This document shows positions 1-9,554 of a stretch of 64,000 nucleotides of DNA, piece after piece; the first letter of the stretch is position 1, and every line of letters begins with the position of its first letter. The stretch covers positions 1 to 64,000 of the forward strand of contig JAFIHF010000014.1 in assembly GCA_017848855.1 (NCBI GenBank). The letters run 5' to 3'. A program made the position numbers and the translations under genes. A model generated the notes under the pieces. The model searched no databases, had not been told where the DNA came from, and was given only the letters and a program-made list of their open reading frames with translations. Source of the DNA: Rhodanobacter denitrificans (lineage in GTDB: Bacteria > Pseudomonadota > Gammaproteobacteria > Xanthomonadales > Rhodanobacteraceae).

Positions 1-192
1 CGGTGCGGCGCTGGCGGGGCTGGCCGGGGCCGTGCTGGCCGGGGCCGGCGCGGTCGCCGGGGTGGCCGGGGTGGCCGGCGTGGCCGCGGCGGTGCCGGTG
101 CTGGCGGGCGCGGCGGTGCCGTTGTCGGTGGGGTGGCTGCAGGCAGCCAGCGCCAGCACGGCGGCGCACAGGAACGGCAGGCGCTTCAACAT
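1..192 (-). CDS. lipoprotein N-terminus, partial (possibly DsbA-type)
   Basis: The first 64 codons of a gene that leaves the window at its left edge. The ATG at 192 has GAGGT just upstream. The product starts MLKRLPFLCAAVLALAACSH, a signal peptide ending in the lipobox LAAC, so it should be a lipoprotein. It is followed by a low-complexity Ala/Thr/Pro linker of repeated ATP units. The gene follows cytochrome c4 on the same strand. In Xanthomonadales a periplasmic thiol:disulfide interchange protein (DsbA type) often sits in this place; that identity is inference from context, because the catalytic domain lies outside the window. Confidence 0.6.
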   Translation of the reverse strand, partial: MLKRLPFLCAAVLALAACSHPTDNGTAAPASTGTAAATPATPATPATAPAPASTAPASPASAAP

Positions 193-252
193 GGAGTGAC
201 CTCGGGCGGGCAAGACAGGGGCAGGCGTGCCGGGGCACGCCTGCGGGGGCGA

Positions 253-1044
253 TCAGGGCGTGGCGGCGTGCGGCTGCCGGTCGGCGGCGGTGGCCGGGTG
301 CAGGCCCTCGATGTAGCTGGCCAGCGCGGCGATGTCGTCCGTGTCCAGCTTCTTGGCGATCGTCGGCATGATCTGCGCCTGCGCATCCGTGCCCCAGGTG
401 GTGCCGTCGTGCCAGGCCTTCAGCTTGGCCTCGACGTACTGCGCATGCTGGCTTTCCAGCTGCGGGTACATCGCGCCCGGATTGCCGCGGCCGTCGATGC
501 TGTGGCAGGCCATGCAGGCGGGAATGCCGCGCTTGACGTCGCCCTCGCGGAACAGCTGCTGACCGCGCTCGACCAGCGCCTGGTCGGCCACGCCGGGCAG
601 CGCGGTCTTGCTGGCGAAGTAGGCGCCGACATCGTGCATGTCCTGCTCGGACAGCGGCGTGGCCATGCCCAGCATGATCGGGTTCGCGCGCCGGCCGCTC
701 TTGAAGCCCTGCAGCTGGCGCACGATGTACGCCTCGCTCTGGCCGGCCAGCTTCGGGTACTGCGGGTCGGCGGAGTTGCCGTCGATGCCGTGGCAGGCGC
801 CGCAGGCGGCGGCCTTGCCCTGGCCCGCGGCGACGTCGCCGGGCTTGGTGGCGGCTTCAGTGGCCGGCGCGGCAGCTTCGGCGGCGGGTGCGGCAGCGGG
901 TTGGGCTGCGGTGGCAGCCGCGGCCGGTGCCGCCGTCGACTGGGCAGTGTCCTGCGCCATGGCCGCGCCCGCCGCCATGGCGAAGATCAGGACCGCGGCG
1001 GAGCCCAGCGCGGTGGGTCGAAAACCTGCGAACCGAAAACCCAT
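253..1044 (-). CDS. diheme cytochrome c4
   Basis: A 263-residue exported electron carrier. Residues 1-30 form a signal peptide ending AMA|Q, residues 31-66 an Ala/Pro/Glu spacer. Two c-type domains follow, with haem-binding CGACH at 81-85 and CMACH at 177-181; later methionines in each half (for example in NPIMLG and QIMPT) are probable axial ligands. Two-domain cytochromes c4 carry electrons in the periplasm to terminal oxidases. The start is divergent from engB, 83 bp away, and the partial lipoprotein lies downstream on the same strand. The long Ala-rich spacer makes it longer than typical c4 proteins of about 200 residues. Confidence 0.93.
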   Translation of the reverse strand: MGFRFAGFRPTALGSAAVLIFAMAAGAAMAQDTAQSTAAPAAAATAAQPAAAPAAEAAAPATEAATKPGDVAAGQGKAAACGACHGIDGNSADPQYPKLAGQSEAYIVRQLQGFKSGRRANPIMLGMATPLSEQDMHDVGAYFASKTALPGVADQALVERGQQLFREGDVKRGIPACMACHSIDGRGNPGAMYPQLESQHAQYVEAKLKAWHDGTTWGTDAQAQIMPTIAKKLDTDDIAALASYIEGLHPATAADRQPHAATP

Positions 1045-1127
1045 ACACTTCCCCTCTCAGAACCTGTCGAAGGCTGCCATCGCCGGTCGGTATCGGCGCC
1101 ACGGGCAGAAACCGTTGAATTATCCCC

Positions 1128-1784
1128 ATGCCTTCGCGCTCCGGTCAAACCATGCCTAACCCACTCCACGGCGCGCAATTCGTGCTCGCCGCCCATCGCA
1201 TCAGCCAGCTGCCCGCCGATCTTGGCGCCGAGGTGGCGTTCGCCGGCCGCTCCAACGCGGGCAAGTCCAGCGCACTCAACGCGCTCACCGGCCACAAGGG
1301 CCTGGCGCGCACCTCCAAGACGCCCGGCCGCACCCAGCAGATGGTGGCGTTCGCGCTGCCGCCACTGGTGCAGGGCGAGGGCGAGCCGCCGCTCGCCGCG
1401 CGCCTGATCGACCTGCCCGGCTACGGCTACGCCAAGGTGCCGGAGGAACTGCGCGCGCACTGGAAGCAGGAGATCGACGCCTACCTGCACCGCCGGCAGA
1501 GCCTGCGCGGCGTGGTGCTGATCGCCGACATCCGCCATCCGCTCAAGGAATTCGACCGCACGATGCTGGACTTCTGCTTCGCCACCGGCCTGCCCTGCCA
1601 CCTGCTGCTGACCAAGGCCGACAAGCTCTCGCGCAACCAGGCCATGCAGGCGCTGGCGGCGATGCGCAAGAGCTTTCCCGACGGCCTGCACGCCACGGCG
1701 CAGGTGTTCTCCTCGCCCGCGGGCACCGGCGTGGACGAGGCGCGCGCGCGCGTCGTCGAATTGCTGCGCACGCCGCGCGAGTGA
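1128..1784 (+). CDS. engB: ribosome biogenesis GTPase EngB (YihA/YsxC)
   Basis: A 218-residue TRAFAC-class GTPase needed for assembly of the large ribosomal subunit. All GTPase motifs are visible: G1 GRSNAGKS at 40-47, the G2 Thr in KTPGRTQ near 65-70, G3 DLPGYG at 95-100, G4 TKAD at 162-165 and a G5-like SSPAG near 195. A second ATG at 1152 would give 210 residues, equally typical for the family, so the exact start is not settled. It is divergent from cytochrome c4, the usual neighbour in this order. Confidence 0.95.
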   Translation: MPSRSGQTMPNPLHGAQFVLAAHRISQLPADLGAEVAFAGRSNAGKSSALNALTGHKGLARTSKTPGRTQQMVAFALPPLVQGEGEPPLAARLIDLPGYGYAKVPEELRAHWKQEIDAYLHRRQSLRGVVLIADIRHPLKEFDRTMLDFCFATGLPCHLLLTKADKLSRNQAMQALAAMRKSFPDGLHATAQVFSSPAGTGVDEARARVVELLRTPRE

Positions 1785-1822
1785 CCATCTGCCGCAGCGG
1801 CGGATCGTCGCAGGCGCGTAGG

Positions 1823-2317
1823 TCAGGCTGCGACAACGTGTTCCATGAACACCGCGCACAGCGCCTCCATGCCGGCGCGGTCGTCGTCGTCGAAGCGCGC
1901 GATGTGCGGGCTGTCCACGTCCCACACGCCGAGCAGGCTGCCGTCGGCGCGTACCAGCGGCACCACGATCTCCGACTGCGAGGCGGCGTCGCAGGCGATG
2001 TGGCCGTCGAACGCGTTGACGTCGCGCACCAGCTGTGTCTGCCGCGTCTGCGCGGCCGTGCCGCACACGCCGCGGCCCAGCGCGATGCGGATGCAGGCCG
2101 GCTTGCCCTGGAACGGGCCGACCACCAGCTCGCGGCCGTCGTACAGGTAGAAGCCGCACCAGTTCAGCCCGGGCAGGCTGTGGAACACCAGCGCGGAGAA
2201 GTTCGCCGCGTTCGCGATCAGGTCGCGCTCGCCGGCGAGCAGGCCGCGCGCCTGCTGCGCGAGGTCGGCGTAGTGCGCGCGCTTGTCCGCGTAGGCCTGC
2301 GTTTTCAGTTCGAACAT
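1823..2317 (-). CDS. msrC: free methionine-(R)-sulfoxide reductase (GAF domain)
   Basis: A 164-residue GAF-domain enzyme that reduces free methionine-R-sulfoxide. It keeps the three family cysteines in context: GKPAC, GRGVCG and GHIACDAAS, followed by SEIVVPL and the GVWDVDS strand. These blocks closely resemble E. coli YebR (fRMsr). I chose the ATG at 2317 (MFELKTQAY) because it matches the family N-terminus; the open frame extends to an upstream start at 2371 that would add 18 unlikely residues. It is divergent from the TMEM175-type gene at 2377. Confidence 0.9.
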   Translation of the reverse strand: MFELKTQAYADKRAHYADLAQQARGLLAGERDLIANAANFSALVFHSLPGLNWCGFYLYDGRELVVGPFQGKPACIRIALGRGVCGTAAQTRQTQLVRDVNAFDGHIACDAASQSEIVVPLVRADGSLLGVWDVDSPHIARFDDDDRAGMEALCAVFMEHVVAA

Positions 2318-2376
2318 GGCGCCGGGTCCGGGAGCAAAGTCCGTATTATGCGCGTGTCGCACGGGGAGCATGGCGC

Positions 2377-3048
2377 ATGAGCCTGATCGAACATCGCGAA
2401 GGCATCGAGGCGGGGCGGCTGGACATGTTCGTGGATGGCGCGTTTGCGTTCACGCTGACCCTGCTGGCCATCGGCGGCGAAACCGTCCCGAACACGGCGG
2501 CGAAGCTGCTGCACATCCTGGCCGGCGTGCCGGCGGCGGCGATCTGCTTCGCCCAGATTGCCTGGATGTGGCACGGCCATGTGCGCTGGCGCCATCTGTG
2601 CACGCGAACCTCGCGCACCGGCCTGCTGATGTCGCTGACGCTGGTGTTCTTCGCGCTGATCTTCGTCTATCCGTTGCACATGGTGTACGGCGCAGCGTTG
2701 TCCGGCCTGAGCGGCGGCGTGCTCGCCAGCGACATTGTGCTGCAAACGCCCGCCGATGCCCGGATCATGTTCGCCTGTTACGGCCTGGCCTTCACCTGCA
2801 TGGCCGGCAGCCTGGTTCTGCTTTACCGGCATGCCGCACGCCTGGCGGACGCCGGCGCCGAAATGCGCCGGCAGGCCGGCATCCAGGCGCTGGTCTGGAG
2901 CGTTCCGGCCATGGTCGGATTGCTCTCGGCGCTGACCGCGCTGCTGGTTCCGGTAGGGCTGCTGTCGCTGGCGGGTTTCGAATACCTCCTGCTGGGCCTG
3001 ATCGGTCCGGCGATCGCGTGGTACAAGCGCCGGCATCCCGTCGCATGA
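2377..3048 (+). CDS. TMEM175/DUF1211-type membrane protein
   Basis: A 223-residue polytopic membrane protein. Residues 13-32 (GRLDMFVDGAFAFTLTLLAI) fit the R-x3-F-x-D-x2-FA-x4-TLL signature of the first helix in the TMEM175/DUF1211 family, whose characterised members are potassium channels. About six hydrophobic segments follow. Bacterial members normally pair into tetramers of this size. The stop overlaps the bioD start by four bases (ATGA), so the two are probably translationally coupled, although no functional link is known. Channel function here is inferred from the family. Confidence 0.75.
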   Translation: MSLIEHREGIEAGRLDMFVDGAFAFTLTLLAIGGETVPNTAAKLLHILAGVPAAAICFAQIAWMWHGHVRWRHLCTRTSRTGLLMSLTLVFFALIFVYPLHMVYGAALSGLSGGVLASDIVLQTPADARIMFACYGLAFTCMAGSLVLLYRHAARLADAGAEMRRQAGIQALVWSVPAMVGLLSALTALLVPVGLLSLAGFEYLLLGLIGPAIAWYKRRHPVA

Positions 3049-3722
3049 GCACGGCGCTGTTCGTCGCCGGCACCGACACCGGCATCGGCAAGACCCACGC
3101 CAGTTGCGCGCTGCTGCATGCGCTGCGCGCGGCCGGCCTGCGCGTCACCGGCATGAAGCCGGTGGCCAGTGGCTGCATCGAGACCCTGCACGGCTTGCAG
3201 AACGAGGATGCGCTGGCGCTGCGTGCGGCCAGCAGCGCCCCGCTGCCGCCGTACGCGCACAGCAACCCGGTGGCGCTGCGCGAGGCCCTGTCGCCGCACC
3301 TGGCCGCCGCGCACGCGGGCACGACGATCGCGCTGCCGCCGCTGCGCGCGGCATTCGACGCGCTGTGCGCGGAACACGACGTGGTGGTGGTGGAAGGCGT
3401 GGGCGGCTGGCGCGTGCCGCTGGCGCCGGGGCTGTTCGCCTCCGACATCGCGAAGGCGTGGGAACTGCCGGTGATCTTCGTGGCGGGGCTGAAGCTGGGC
3501 TGCCTCAGCCACAGCCTGCTCAGCGCCGAGGCGATCCGCGCCGACGGCTGCCGGCTCGCCGGCTGGATCGCCAACCGCATCGATCCGGCGATGGAAGCGG
3601 CGGAGGAAAACCTCGCCACCCTGCGCGAACTGCTGCCCGCGCCGTGCCTGGGCGTGCTGCCGCACGGCGTGGCGCCGGCGCAGGCGGCCGCCGCGCTCGA
3701 CCTCGCCGCACTGACCGCCTGA
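3045..3722 (+). CDS. bioD: dethiobiotin synthetase
   Basis: A 225-residue cytoplasmic enzyme that closes the ureido ring of dethiobiotin using ATP and CO2, the penultimate step of biotin synthesis. The P-loop GTDTGIGKT sits at residues 9-17, a catalytic Lys follows in MKPVASG, and the EGVGGWRVPL block (the EGAGG motif of the family) is present near residue 116. The length is normal. The ATG overlaps the TMEM175 stop. The other bio genes are not in this window. Confidence 0.94.
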   Translation: MSTALFVAGTDTGIGKTHASCALLHALRAAGLRVTGMKPVASGCIETLHGLQNEDALALRAASSAPLPPYAHSNPVALREALSPHLAAAHAGTTIALPPLRAAFDALCAEHDVVVVEGVGGWRVPLAPGLFASDIAKAWELPVIFVAGLKLGCLSHSLLSAEAIRADGCRLAGWIANRIDPAMEAAEENLATLRELLPAPCLGVLPHGVAPAQAAAALDLAALTA

Positions 3723-3780
3723 ATTCACATCCGGCATGCCGATCCATGCGCATGCTGCCGGGGACTTGCAAGGGGAAACC

Positions 3781-4131
3781 ATGAGCAGCCGCAACCACTA
3801 CTACCTGTCCATCGCGGACCTCGCACACGCGCGCGGCAGCAACCCGGCGCTGAGCTGGGACGGCGCCGGCCCCGGCGATTTCGCCGCCGCACTCGGCGAA
3901 GCGCTGCGCAGCCCCGCGCTGTTCGAGCGCTGGCGGGCGCAGCAGCCGGAGCCGGACGAGGTCGACCCCGCGCTGGGCGCCACCGACGCGCAGGCGGACG
4001 TGCATGCCCGCGTGGCCGACCTGCACGTGGAGGTGGACGTGACGACCGGCCTGCCGATGAGCCTGCTGCGCCAGCGCCTGAACTGGCTGATCGGCGCGGC
4101 CTGGCAGTTGCGCGACGTGCGCCCGGCCTGA
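3781..4131 (+). CDS. hypothetical protein
   Basis: A 116-residue soluble protein that I do not recognise. The ATG at 3781 is well supported by AAGGGG seven to twelve bases upstream; an in-frame earlier start at 3736 has no such site. The sequence is acidic, with no signal peptide or membrane segment, and has an even codon pattern typical of a real gene. It begins 58 bp after bioD on the same strand and may be cotranscribed. No function can be assigned. Confidence 0.7.
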   Translation: MSSRNHYYLSIADLAHARGSNPALSWDGAGPGDFAAALGEALRSPALFERWRAQQPEPDEVDPALGATDAQADVHARVADLHVEVDVTTGLPMSLLRQRLNWLIGAAWQLRDVRPA

Positions 4132-4251
4132 GTCGCGCCACGCCCGCGCGCCGCTTCGCTGCGCTGCGGCTGGCAAAAAACCGTTCGGTGTCGTTAGAGT
4201 CGGCGGTTGCCGTCTCGTTCCGCGCCGTGGGCGCACCCACCTGGAATCCGC

Positions 4252-6468
4252 ATGTTCCGTCTACGCATGATCGTCGTCGCCACCAGCATCGCCCTTGCCG
4301 CCTGCTCGCAGGGCTCCCACGAATCCGCCCAGCCGGCGCCGGCCTCCACCGCGCCCGCGAAGCCGGCCAGCGCCGCCGCGCCGGTGGCCGACGCGAACGC
4401 CGTCAACCCGTTCTTCGCCGCCAGCACGCTGCCGTTCCAGGCGCCGCCGTTCGACAAGATCAAGGACGCCGACTACCAGCCGGCGATCGAGAAGGGCATG
4501 GCCGACCAGCTCGCCGAGTGGCAGCGGATCGCCGACAACCCCGAGCCGCCCACGTTCGAGAACACCTTCGTGGCGCTGGAGAAGAGCGGCGCGCTGCTCA
4601 ACCGGGTGATGGAAGTGTTCAACGGCGTCACCTCGGCCAACACCGACGACACGCTGCAGAAGGTGCAGGAAGAAGAAGCGCCCAAGCTCGCCGCGCACGA
4701 CGACGCCAAGTACCTCGACGGCAAGCTGTTCGCGCGCGTGCAGAAGGTCTACGACGAGCGCGCCACGCTCAAGCTCGATCCCGAATCGCTGCGCCTCGTC
4801 GAGGTGACCTACCGCAACTTCGTGCAGCACGGCGCCAAGCTGTCCGACGCCGACAAGACCCGGCTGAAGGCGCTGAACCAGCAGGCCTCCACGCTGCAGG
4901 CGCAGTTCAACAACAAGCTGCTCGCCGCCGCCAAGGACAGCGCGCTGGTGGTGGACGACAAGGCCAAGCTGGCCGGCCTCTCCGACGAGGACATCGCCGC
5001 CGCCGCGCAGGCCGCCAAGGACCGCAAGCTGGACGGCAAGTGGGTGCTGACCCTGCAGAACACCACCCAGCAGCCGGCGCTGCAGAGCCTCACGGACCGC
5101 GCCACCCGCAAGGCGCTGTACGAGGCCTCGTGGAACCGCGCCGAACTGGGCAACGCCGACGACACCCGCGACCTCATCGAGCAGCTGGCGCAGATCCGCG
5201 CGCAGGAGGCGAAGCTGCTCGGCTTCCCGAACTACGCCGCGTGGACGCTGCAGGACCAGATGGCGAAGACGCCGGAAGCGGCGATGGGCTTCATGAAGAA
5301 GCTGGCGCCCGCCGCGGTGGCGCGCGCCAAGGCCGAGGCCGCCGAGATCCAGGCGCAGATCGACAAGGACCAGCAGGCGCTCAAGCAGCCCACGTTCAAG
5401 CTGGAGCCGTGGGACTGGCAGTACTACGCCGAGCAGGTGCGCAAGGCCAAGTACGACCTCGACGAGTCGCAGATCAAGCCGTACTTCGAGCTGGACAACG
5501 TGCTGCAGAACGGCGTGTTCTACGCCGCCAACCAGCTCTACGGCCTCACCTTCAAGGAGCGCCACGACATCCCGGTGTACAACCCGGACGTGCGCGTGTT
5601 CGAGGTGTTCGACAAGGACGGCAAGTCGCTGGCGCTGTGGTACTGCGACTACTTCAAGCGCGACAACAAGAACGGCGGCGCGTGGATGGACAACTTCGTG
5701 CAGCAGTCCAGGTTGCTGGGTACCAAGCCGGTGATCTACAACGTCGCCAACTTCACCAAGCCCGCGGCGGGCCAGCCGGCGCTGCTGTCGTGGGACGACG
5801 TGGTCACCATGTTCCACGAGTTCGGTCACGCCCTGCACGGCATGCTCGCCGACGAGCAGTACCCCAGCCTGTCCGGCACCGCCACCGCGCGCGACTTCGT
5901 GGAGTTCCCCTCGCAGTTCAACGAGCACTGGGCCACCAACCCCAAGGTGTTCGCGAACTTCGCCAAGCACTACCAGACCGGCGCGCCGATGCCGCAGGCG
6001 CTGGTCGACAAGATGAAGAGCGCCGGCAAGTTCAACAAGGGCTACGACATGACCGAGCTGGTGGCCGCCGCCATGCTCGACATGAACTGGCACATGCTCG
6101 GCGCCGACGCGCCGAAGCAGGACGCCGACAAGTTCGAGGCCGCCGCGCTGAAGCAGGACGGCGTGGACTTGAGCTACGTGCCGCCGCGCTACCGCTCCAG
6201 CTACTTCCTGCACATCTGGAGCAACGGCTACTCCGCCGGCTACTACGCCTACCTGTGGACGCAGATGCTCGCCGACGACGCGTTCGAGTGGTTCAAGGAA
6301 CACGGCGGCATGACCGCGCAGAACGGCCAGCGCTTCCGCGACATGATCCTCTCGCGCGGCAACACCGAGGAGCTGGCCAAGCTCTACAAGGACTGGCGCG
6401 GCCAGAACCCCAGCATCGAACCGATGCTGGAGGATCGCGGGCTGAAGGCGGAGCCGAAGAAGAAGTAA
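4252..6468 (+). CDS. dcp: M3-family peptidyl-dipeptidase, lipoprotein
   Basis: A 738-residue zinc metallopeptidase of the M3 (thimet oligopeptidase/Dcp) family. The active-site HEFGH is at residues 522-526 within VTMFHEFGHALHG, with the downstream Glu in FVEFPSQ as probable third ligand. The N-terminus MFRLRMIVVATSIALAACSQ is a signal peptide with lipobox LAAC, so the enzyme is probably membrane-anchored in the periplasm, unlike cytoplasmic E. coli Dcp. An Ala/Pro linker separates the lipid anchor from the enzyme. Upstream in-frame starts give an unrelated Arg-rich leader. A perfect hairpin follows the stop. Confidence 0.93.
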   Translation: MFRLRMIVVATSIALAACSQGSHESAQPAPASTAPAKPASAAAPVADANAVNPFFAASTLPFQAPPFDKIKDADYQPAIEKGMADQLAEWQRIADNPEPPTFENTFVALEKSGALLNRVMEVFNGVTSANTDDTLQKVQEEEAPKLAAHDDAKYLDGKLFARVQKVYDERATLKLDPESLRLVEVTYRNFVQHGAKLSDADKTRLKALNQQASTLQAQFNNKLLAAAKDSALVVDDKAKLAGLSDEDIAAAAQAAKDRKLDGKWVLTLQNTTQQPALQSLTDRATRKALYEASWNRAELGNADDTRDLIEQLAQIRAQEAKLLGFPNYAAWTLQDQMAKTPEAAMGFMKKLAPAAVARAKAEAAEIQAQIDKDQQALKQPTFKLEPWDWQYYAEQVRKAKYDLDESQIKPYFELDNVLQNGVFYAANQLYGLTFKERHDIPVYNPDVRVFEVFDKDGKSLALWYCDYFKRDNKNGGAWMDNFVQQSRLLGTKPVIYNVANFTKPAAGQPALLSWDDVVTMFHEFGHALHGMLADEQYPSLSGTATARDFVEFPSQFNEHWATNPKVFANFAKHYQTGAPMPQALVDKMKSAGKFNKGYDMTELVAAAMLDMNWHMLGADAPKQDADKFEAAALKQDGVDLSYVPPRYRSSYFLHIWSNGYSAGYYAYLWTQMLADDAFEWFKEHGGMTAQNGQRFRDMILSRGNTEELAKLYKDWRGQNPSIEPMLEDRGLKAEPKKK

Positions 6469-6472
6469 GGCG

Positions 6473-6511
6473 CCCAAGAACAAGGCCGGCATTGCCGGCC
6501 TTGTTCTTGGG
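6473..6511. terminator. perfect 18-bp hairpin between dcp and hsdR
   Basis: CCCAAGAACAAGGCCGGC (6473-6490), a 3-base loop, then the exact reverse complement (6494-6511). It lies between the convergent dcp and hsdR genes and can act in both directions; the arms carry their own T/A-rich stretch but there is no long T tract after it. Confidence 0.8.
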
Positions 6512-6539
6512 AGGCACCACGCAGGGCGAGACTGGCCGC

Positions 6540-9500
6540 TCAAGACAGGCCGAAATAGCGTTCAAAGAAGGCAGCCAGCTTCTCCAGCACGACTGATTTC
6601 TTGGTCGCATGCCGATTGCCGGCACCGAAGCGGGAAACCGGCGGCAGAATCTTCGTGATGGCCGTGCCGCTGCTCGAGATGGCGCCGTCGCGGAAGGCGT
6701 TGTCGATGAAGGCGCGGGTTTCCTCGGGCTTGAGCGCTTCCTCCTCGATGATGCGTTCCAGTTCCTCTGCGCGTCGGGCGGCGATGAACGCACGCCACTC
6801 CTCGTCCACCTGGCTGCTGACGGTGAGCGAGTCGATGAACTGCTCGATGAGATCCTTCTTGCTGCGCAGGCTGGGGCTGGCATCCACGGCGCGCTCGATG
6901 CTCGCGCGGATCTCCTTGTCCTTGCCGCTGCGCTTGCCGTCCAGGTAGCGGCGCACCAGCATCAGCACATAGTCGACGTTGACCTCGATCTGCTTGATCA
7001 ACTCGATCTCGAACACCACGTCGTCGTTGATCGACTCCTTGTCCGCGTTCTGCGCGCTGCGGAACGCGGCGTACAGGTCGAGGTAGAGGCTCTGATAATC
7101 CTGGAAATCGCGCTCGCTCAGGATCTCGTGGCCGGCGAAATCGTCGAACGCGCCGAGGATGTTGCGCAGCCGCAGGATCGCGCCGAACAGCGCGATGAAG
7201 CGCTTCTGCGCAGCTTCGCCGAGGATCGCCCGGCCGAGCGGGAAGTGCTGCACCAGCTCGGCCACCAGCTTGCGGTATTCGGCGTAGTACTCCGCATACG
7301 GCTTGAGCAGCACGATGCCGCGGGCATCCTTGTTGCCGAACAGCGCCAGCGCATCGTTGGTCGCCTGTTCCAGGTCGCGGAAGCAGACGATGTTGCCGTA
7401 GGTCTTGACCGAGTTGAGGATGCGGTTGGTGCGCGAATAGGCCTGGAGCAGTCCGTGCGCCCGCAGGTTCTTGTCCACCCAGAGGGTGTTCAAGGTAGTG
7501 GCGTCGAAGCCGGTGAGGAACATGTTGACCACGATGGCCAGATCCAGCTCGCGGTTCTTCAGGCGCTGCGAAATATCCTTGTAGTAGCTCTGGAACTGAT
7601 CCGCCGAAGTGTCGTAGTTCATGCCGAACATTGCGTTGTAGTCGGCGATGGCGCCTTCCAGGAAGTCGCGTGAGCCGGCGTCGAGGCCGTCGGTCTCGAA
7701 TTCCTCCTCGGCCAGCACGCCGTCGGCCTCCTCCTCGTTGGCGGCGAAGCTGTAGATCAGGCCGATCTTCAGCCGCTGCGACGCGGGCAGGGCTTCCTGC
7801 TGTCGCTTGAACTCGGCGTAATAGGCCTTGGCCGCGGTGATGGAGGCGGTGGCGAACATCGCGTTGAAGCCGGACACCCGCTGGTTGCGCAGCCGATAGC
7901 TGGCATTGCGCTTGGTCTTCTGGCCGAAGCGGTCGAGGATATAGCCGGCGATCTGGCCGATCCGCTCCGGCGCCAGCAATGCCCGTTCGGTGTCGATGGC
8001 CGGCACCTTCGCGTCGGTCACCTGCGGCGCGGCCTTGATCGTGTTGACGTAGTCGATGCGGAACGGCAGCACGTTCTTGTCGCCGATGGCGTTGACGATG
8101 GTGTAGGTGTGCAGCTTGTCGCCGAACGCCTGCTCGGTGGTGCGCAGGTCGGGCTTGCCGCCCGTGCCGGCGTTCTCGGCGAAGATCGGCGTGCCGGTGA
8201 AGCCGAACAGGTGGTAGTTGCGGAAGGCCCTGGTGATCGCCTTGTGCATGTCGCCGAACTGGCTGCGGTGACACTCGTCGAAGATGATCACCAGATGCCC
8301 GCCGTAGATCGCGTGGCCCTTGTGCTGCTGGATGAAGCGGCTGAGCTTCTGGATCGTGGTGACGATGATGCGCGAACCGGGATCTTCCAGGCGGCGCTTC
8401 AAGTGGGCGGTGTTGTTGGTGCCGTCGACGGCGCCCTTCTCGAAGCGGTCGTATTCCTTCTGGGTCTGGTAGTCCAGATCCTTGCGGTCCACCACGAACA
8501 GCACCTTGTCTAGGCCGGGCAGGCGGCTGGCGAGCTGGGCCGCCTTGAAGCTGGTCAGCGTCTTGCCCGAGCCGGTGGTGTGCCAGATATAGCCGCCGGC
8601 GGCGACGCTGCCCTGCTGTCTGTACTGGCTGGAGACCTGGATGCGCTCCAGGATGCGTTCGGCGGCGACGATCTGATACGGGCGCATCGCAAGCAGCTTG
8701 CGATCCACGTCGAACACGCAATAGCGCGTCAGGATGTTGAGCAGGGTGTGCTTGGCGAAAAAGGTGCGGGTGAAGTCCGCCAGCTCGGCGATGGTCCGGT
8801 TGCCGGCATCCGCCCACCAGCTGGTGAACTCGAAGCTGTTGGAGGTCTTGCGCCGGCCACGCTTGCTGCCGGCCAGCTCGGCCACGTGCGCGTCGCGGGT
8901 GGTGTTGCTGTAGTACTTCGTCAGCGTGCCGTTGCTGATCACGAACAGCTGCACGTACTCGAACAATCCCGAGCCGGCCCAGAAACTGTCGCGCTGGTAA
9001 CGGTTGATCTGGTTGAACGCCTCGCGGATGTCCACGCCGCGGCGCTTCAGTTCCACGTGCACCATCGGCAGGCCGTTGACCAGGATGGTCACGTCGTAGC
9101 GGTTCGCCCGCGTGCCCTCGGCCTCGTACTGGTTGATCACCTGCAGGCGGTTGTTGTGGATGTTGCGCTTGTCGATCAGGTAGACGTTCTTGACCGTTCC
9201 GTCGTCGCGCCGCAACAGCTGCACGTGATCTTCCTGGATGCGAGCGGTCTTCTCCTCGATGCCGTCGTTGGCGCCGGCGATGCAGGTCTCGAAGAAGCGC
9301 CGCCACTCGGCATCGCTGAAGGCGATCTTGTTGAGCGCTTCCAACTGGCGACGCAGATTGGCGACCAGCGCGTCTTCGCTGGCGATGCGCAGGTAGTCGT
9401 AGGCCTGCGCCTGCAGGCGCTCGATGAAGGCCCGCTCCAGCTCCGCCTCGCTCTGGTAGCGGATCTCGCGCACACCGTCGGGCACGAACTCGGCGACCAC

Positions 9501-9554
9501 GGTGCTCTCGTCGGAGAGGGCGATCGGCTCGTAACGCGAAGGTGTTTCGCTCAT
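6540..9554 (-). CDS. hsdR: type I restriction enzyme, R subunit (HsdR)
   Basis: A 1004-residue motor and nuclease subunit of a type I restriction enzyme. The N-terminal PD-(D/E)XK nuclease is visible as YDVTILVNG with D154 and the E168-L-K170 triad. The SF2 translocase follows: Walker A TTGSGKT at 326-332, Walker B DECH at 426-429, motif III GFTGTP at 451-456, then the C-terminal helical region. It cuts DNA after ATP-driven translocation when HsdS sites are unmethylated. The ATG at 9554 has GGAAG upstream. It is last in the hsdM-dinD-hsdS order, separated from the small frameshifted gene by 143 bp. The length fits the type IC group. Confidence 0.95.
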   Translation of the reverse strand: MSETPSRYEPIALSDESTVVAEFVPDGVREIRYQSEAELERAFIERLQAQAYDYLRIASEDALVANLRRQLEALNKIAFSDAEWRRFFETCIAGANDGIEEKTARIQEDHVQLLRRDDGTVKNVYLIDKRNIHNNRLQVINQYEAEGTRANRYDVTILVNGLPMVHVELKRRGVDIREAFNQINRYQRDSFWAGSGLFEYVQLFVISNGTLTKYYSNTTRDAHVAELAGSKRGRRKTSNSFEFTSWWADAGNRTIAELADFTRTFFAKHTLLNILTRYCVFDVDRKLLAMRPYQIVAAERILERIQVSSQYRQQGSVAAGGYIWHTTGSGKTLTSFKAAQLASRLPGLDKVLFVVDRKDLDYQTQKEYDRFEKGAVDGTNNTAHLKRRLEDPGSRIIVTTIQKLSRFIQQHKGHAIYGGHLVIIFDECHRSQFGDMHKAITRAFRNYHLFGFTGTPIFAENAGTGGKPDLRTTEQAFGDKLHTYTIVNAIGDKNVLPFRIDYVNTIKAAPQVTDAKVPAIDTERALLAPERIGQIAGYILDRFGQKTKRNASYRLRNQRVSGFNAMFATASITAAKAYYAEFKRQQEALPASQRLKIGLIYSFAANEEEADGVLAEEEFETDGLDAGSRDFLEGAIADYNAMFGMNYDTSADQFQSYYKDISQRLKNRELDLAIVVNMFLTGFDATTLNTLWVDKNLRAHGLLQAYSRTNRILNSVKTYGNIVCFRDLEQATNDALALFGNKDARGIVLLKPYAEYYAEYRKLVAELVQHFPLGRAILGEAAQKRFIALFGAILRLRNILGAFDDFAGHEILSERDFQDYQSLYLDLYAAFRSAQNADKESINDDVVFEIELIKQIEVNVDYVLMLVRRYLDGKRSGKDKEIRASIERAVDASPSLRSKKDLIEQFIDSLTVSSQVDEEWRAFIAARRAEELERIIEEEALKPEETRAFIDNAFRDGAISSSGTAITKILPPVSRFGAGNRHATKKSVVLEKLAAFFERYFGLS

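Noticed and set aside
4261-6543. 760-codon open frame on the minus strand opposite dcp, and an 802-codon plus-strand frame over the same area
   Set aside because: Both are shadows caused by high GC at third positions. Their translations are repetitive Val/Leu/Gly/His or Arg/Ala text without family features, whereas dcp has a full M3 domain.
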